Shown here one piece after another: positions 61,838 to 64,000 of a stretch of DNA of 64,000 nt (its first letter is position 1; every line of letters begins with the position of its first letter). The stretch is from Flavobacterium frigidarium DSM 17623 (lineage in GTDB: Bacteria > Bacteroidota > Bacteroidia > Flavobacteriales > Flavobacteriaceae). The stretch covers positions 124,001 through 188,000 of the forward strand of contig NZ_AUDO01000007.1 of NCBI RefSeq assembly GCF_000425505.1, in the 5' to 3' direction. The translations under genes were made by a program, and so were the position numbers. The notes beneath the pieces are model-generated. The model was not told the origin of the DNA, did not search any database, and saw only the letters and a list, made by a program, of their open reading frames with translations.

Positions 61838-61908
61838 CAAAATTAGATTGAAACACAAAGAATTAGCTAGTACATATGATGCATAATCTATTTCATTTGA
61901 TGCATTAT
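61838..61908 (-). promoter_or_regulatory. Putative susC promoter with two direct repeats for the HTCS regulator
   Basis: The plus-strand octamer caaaatta (61838-61845) is an exact minus-strand TAnnTTTG box, 235 bases before the susC start. Upstream of it in the direction of transcription lie two copies of tgatgcatwat (61877-61887 and 61898-61908), spaced by 21 bases, or two helical turns, at about -40 to -70 relative to that promoter. This is where an AraC-type activator would bind. The rest of the 614-base gap is AT-rich without other recognised sites, apart from the terminator at 62,167. Confidence 0.5.
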
Positions 61909-62166
61909 CATCATTAAAACCCTTTAAAATAAGGTCCTAAGGTAATTCATCACAATTTAAAGCTATTGTGTATTCAATAAAAAAAAATACTATTAATTAT
62001 GGTATAACAGTAAAACAACTATTTAATTTACAAGATGTGCAATTATTAATAATACAGTTTTTTTTGAATTAAAGTGCTGAAAGTATCAGTAGCTTTAAAA
62101 AAGTATGCTTTTACAACTACATTTTAAAACATATAATTTTGCTAAAACAAAGCTTTATATTTTCAT

Positions 62167-62194
62167 AAAAAAAGAGCCCCAATTGGAGCTCTTT
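62167..62194 (-). terminator. Terminator after the HTCS gene
   Basis: A hairpin with arms aaagagcccc and gagctcttt around aattg, with one mismatch, and a plus-strand A-run at 62167-62173 (a T-tract on the minus strand). It is 24 bases after the stop of the regulator gene. Confidence 0.8.
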
Positions 62195-62217
62195 CTATAC
62201 ATAAAACTGTTTTTTAT

Positions 62218-64000
62218 TTAACTTTCATCTTTATTTAGCTGCGTTGGCAAGTGACCAAATTTTGCTTTATAACATTTAGTAAAGTAGGAAGGCGACGCAA
62301 ATCCCACCTTATAACTTATTTCATTTATATTATTGTCTCCTAACTGAATCAATTCTTTTGCTTTTTCTAGTCGAACATTTCGAATAAATTCATTTACAGA
62401 AACTCCTGTCAAAGTTTTAATTTTACGATAAAGTTGACTACGACTTAAAAATACCTTCGAAGCTAAAATTTCCACGCTCAAATCACTTTCGTTAATATTC
62501 TCGTGTATAAAATTCAGTGTTTTTTGAATAAATTCATTGTCTAGCGTGGTCGTTTTTTCTTTTGCATTTTTTGTGATGCCTTTGTAAAACTTATCAAACA
62601 TAATTTGTCTACTGTTGATCAACTGTCCCAAACTGGATTTAAGAATATCCATATCAAATGGCTTACTCATATACATATCAGCACCTGAGTCAATTCCTTC
62701 TAATTTATCCTGAACCAATGCCTTTGCAGAAAGCATTAACAACGGAATATGACTTGTCTTTAAATCAGCTTTTATCTTCTTACATAATTCTAATCCATTC
62801 ATTATAGGCATGATGACATCGGTTAAAATTAAGTCAGGTAGTTTTTGCTGGGCTAATTCATATCCTTTCGAACCATTTTCAGCTACTATAATTTTATAAC
62901 TTTTTTTAAGCTCATCCTTTAAGTAATTTCTTAACTCTGCATTATCCTCAACAATAAGTATGGTATGAACAATATCATTTTTAGGCTCCTCAGCTATTAC
63001 TGGAGATTGAGTTGCTGTGATTTTTCTAATAGATTCTCCTACCGTAACTTGATGTTCCTCGTCTAAAATTTCAGCTTCACTAAAAAATTCATGTCCCAAT
63101 GGAAAGATAACTGTAAATGTCGTACCGACACCCAAAGTGCTGTCGACTTCAATTTTTCCTTTGTGCAATTCGACAAAACCACGCACTACCTCTAGCCCAA
63201 TCCCGGTGCTACCGTAATAAGTTTTATTCAAATTATTTACTTGATAAAAACGATCAAATATTCGCTTAATGTCTTTCTTGCTTAAACCTGAACCAGTGTC
63301 TTCGATAATGATTTCGAAAGTTTCTATTTTATTATTTTCATTTGCCAGAGGCAGAAAAATCATTTTCTGTGTCGCATTGATTTTTACCTTAATTTTTCCA
63401 TGATCTGCAGTTACTTTGAATGCATTCGAAATAATATTAAAAATTATTTTCTCTAGCATTTTGGGGTCTAACCAATCTTGCAGCGATTCGACAGTAGATT
63501 CAAACTGTAAATCGATGGAGCGACTGATGGCTTCTTCTTCAAAATAACTGACAATATTTTTAGTGAAATTAACCACTTCTAATGGCTGAACATGTAGGGC
63601 CATCTTATTGAATTGTAGTTTATTAAAATCCATTAACTCATTGATTAATCGTGATAATCGATCTGAACTTTTATGAATAACATGTAATTTATTAAGTACT
63701 TCAGCTGGTAAATCAAATTTTCCGCTTTTTATAATATCTTCAAGTGGATTGATTATTAGTGTAAGTGGCGTTCTAAATTCGTGAGAAATATTGGTAAAGA
63801 ACTGTAATTTTTTAGCATTCAATTTTTCTATTTGTGTGGCTTTATCTCTTTCAAATTGGATTGCTTGCTTTTCATGAAAACGTCTTTGTAAAAATTTCTT
63901 TAGATAAATCGAAACTAATACTATTGCTAGAGCATACAAGAAGTAAGCTAGATTAGTACGCCAGAATGGAGGTAATATTTCGATATGTAATTGTAGCGGT
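62218..64000 (-). CDS. Hybrid two-component system regulator (HTCS), C-terminal part
   Basis: The frame stays open to the right edge, so the N-terminal sensor propellers lie outside. The visible part begins with the end of a Y_Y_Y domain (ILPPFWRTNLAYFLY) and a membrane segment. A HisKA domain follows (FFTNISHEFRTPLTLIINP, about 63,700-63,850), then HATPase (N-box near NIISNAF, GSGLSKKDIKRIFDRFYQV), a receiver domain (LILTDVIMPIMNG with the phospho-acceptor Asp, about 62,640-62,970), and an AraC DNA-binding domain (FLSRSQLYRKIKTLTG, VGFASPSYFTKCYKAKFG). It senses an oligosaccharide in the periplasm and activates the locus. It lies directly upstream of susC in the same direction, the usual HTCS position. 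Confidence 0.95.
   Translation of the reverse strand, partial: PLQLHIEILPPFWRTNLAYFLYALAIVLVSIYLKKFLQRRFHEKQAIQFERDKATQIEKLNAKKLQFFTNISHEFRTPLTLIINPLEDIIKSGKFDLPAEVLNKLHVIHKSSDRLSRLINELMDFNKLQFNKMALHVQPLEVVNFTKNIVSYFEEEAISRSIDLQFESTVESLQDWLDPKMLEKIIFNIISNAFKVTADHGKIKVKINATQKMIFLPLANENNKIETFEIIIEDTGSGLSKKDIKRIFDRFYQVNNLNKTYYGSTGIGLEVVRGFVELHKGKIEVDSTLGVGTTFTVIFPLGHEFFSEAEILDEEHQVTVGESIRKITATQSPVIAEEPKNDIVHTILIVEDNAELRNYLKDELKKSYKIIVAENGSKGYELAQQKLPDLILTDVIMPIMNGLELCKKIKADLKTSHIPLLMLSAKALVQDKLEGIDSGADMYMSKPFDMDILKSSLGQLINSRQIMFDKFYKGITKNAKEKTTTLDNEFIQKTLNFIHENINESDLSVEILASKVFLSRSQLYRKIKTLTGVSVNEFIRNVRLEKAKELIQLGDNNINEISYKVGFASPSYFTKCYKAKFGHLPTQLNKDES

Noticed and set aside
1..64000. CRISPR array
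   Set aside because: No regularly spaced repeats of 24-40 bases with unique spacers were noticed on reading; the leucine-rich repeats and VCBS repeats are protein-coding.

Overview
The window looks like chromosomal DNA of a Flavobacterium-type Bacteroidota. It is AT-rich, several intergenic regions carry candidate TAnnTTTG promoter -7 boxes, it has SusC/SusD proteins and a hybrid two-component (HTCS) regulator, and many lipoprotein signals end in S-C-S/K. It divides into an integrated mobile element (1 to about 21,437), a short ordinary stretch (about 21,438-24,350), and a large xylan-utilisation locus (about 24,355 to the right edge).

Mobile element. At the left edge are mobilisation genes: the end of a mobC-like gene, a one-TM protein and a MOBP-like relaxase. 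A partition module follows: ParA, a small ribbon-helix-helix-like protein, and an HTH/zinc-ribbon protein with dyad repeats around it. Next comes a type I restriction-modification system, hsdM-hsdS-...-hsdR, whose interior is filled with cargo. Directly coupled to hsdS is a type I Thoeris system: ThsA (SIR2 + SLOG) and three different TIR proteins. After that come scars of an AlbA_2-domain gene and a dinD gene, then an AbiEi/AbiEii toxin-antitoxin pair, then hsdR. A 1272-residue LRR-Roc-COR-TIR protein sits downstream of hsdR and is followed by a diverged, broken second copy of the hsdR 3' end. A tyrosine recombinase on the minus strand closes the element. Beyond it lies a short tRNA-3'-end-like sequence followed by a perfect terminator hairpin, which is the likely right attachment site.

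Ordinary stretch. An HxlR-family regulator is divergent from two membrane-protein genes. The shared promoter region holds two strong dyads, one of which contains -7 boxes for both directions. A small secreted protein follows.

Xylan locus, nearly all on the minus strand. It encodes four GH10 xylanases, one GH11 xylanase, two GH43 enzymes, a GH3 beta-xylosidase with a PA14 insert, two further clan-GH-A-like hydrolases (GH26-like and GH5-like), a CBM-like protein, a kelch protein, a GPH/MFS sugar symporter, SusC/SusD and the start-truncated HTCS. The likely logic is that surface lipoprotein xylanases cut xylan, SusCD imports oligosaccharides, periplasmic GH10/GH43/GH3 enzymes trim them, the symporter imports the products and a signal-peptide-less GH43 finishes in the cytoplasm. 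The HTCS probably senses an oligosaccharide and activates susCD through direct repeats at about 61,877-61,908. Less expected members are a secreted sugar-isomerase-like protein with ThuA and SMP-30 partners, an alkaline phosphatase, a vanadium haloperoxidase paired with a VCBS/ASPIC lipoprotein, and a DUF255 thioredoxin-like protein. A decayed piece of a GH10 3' end at about 24,355-24,464 marks the left border of the locus.

All functions are read from motifs and context; no database search was run.
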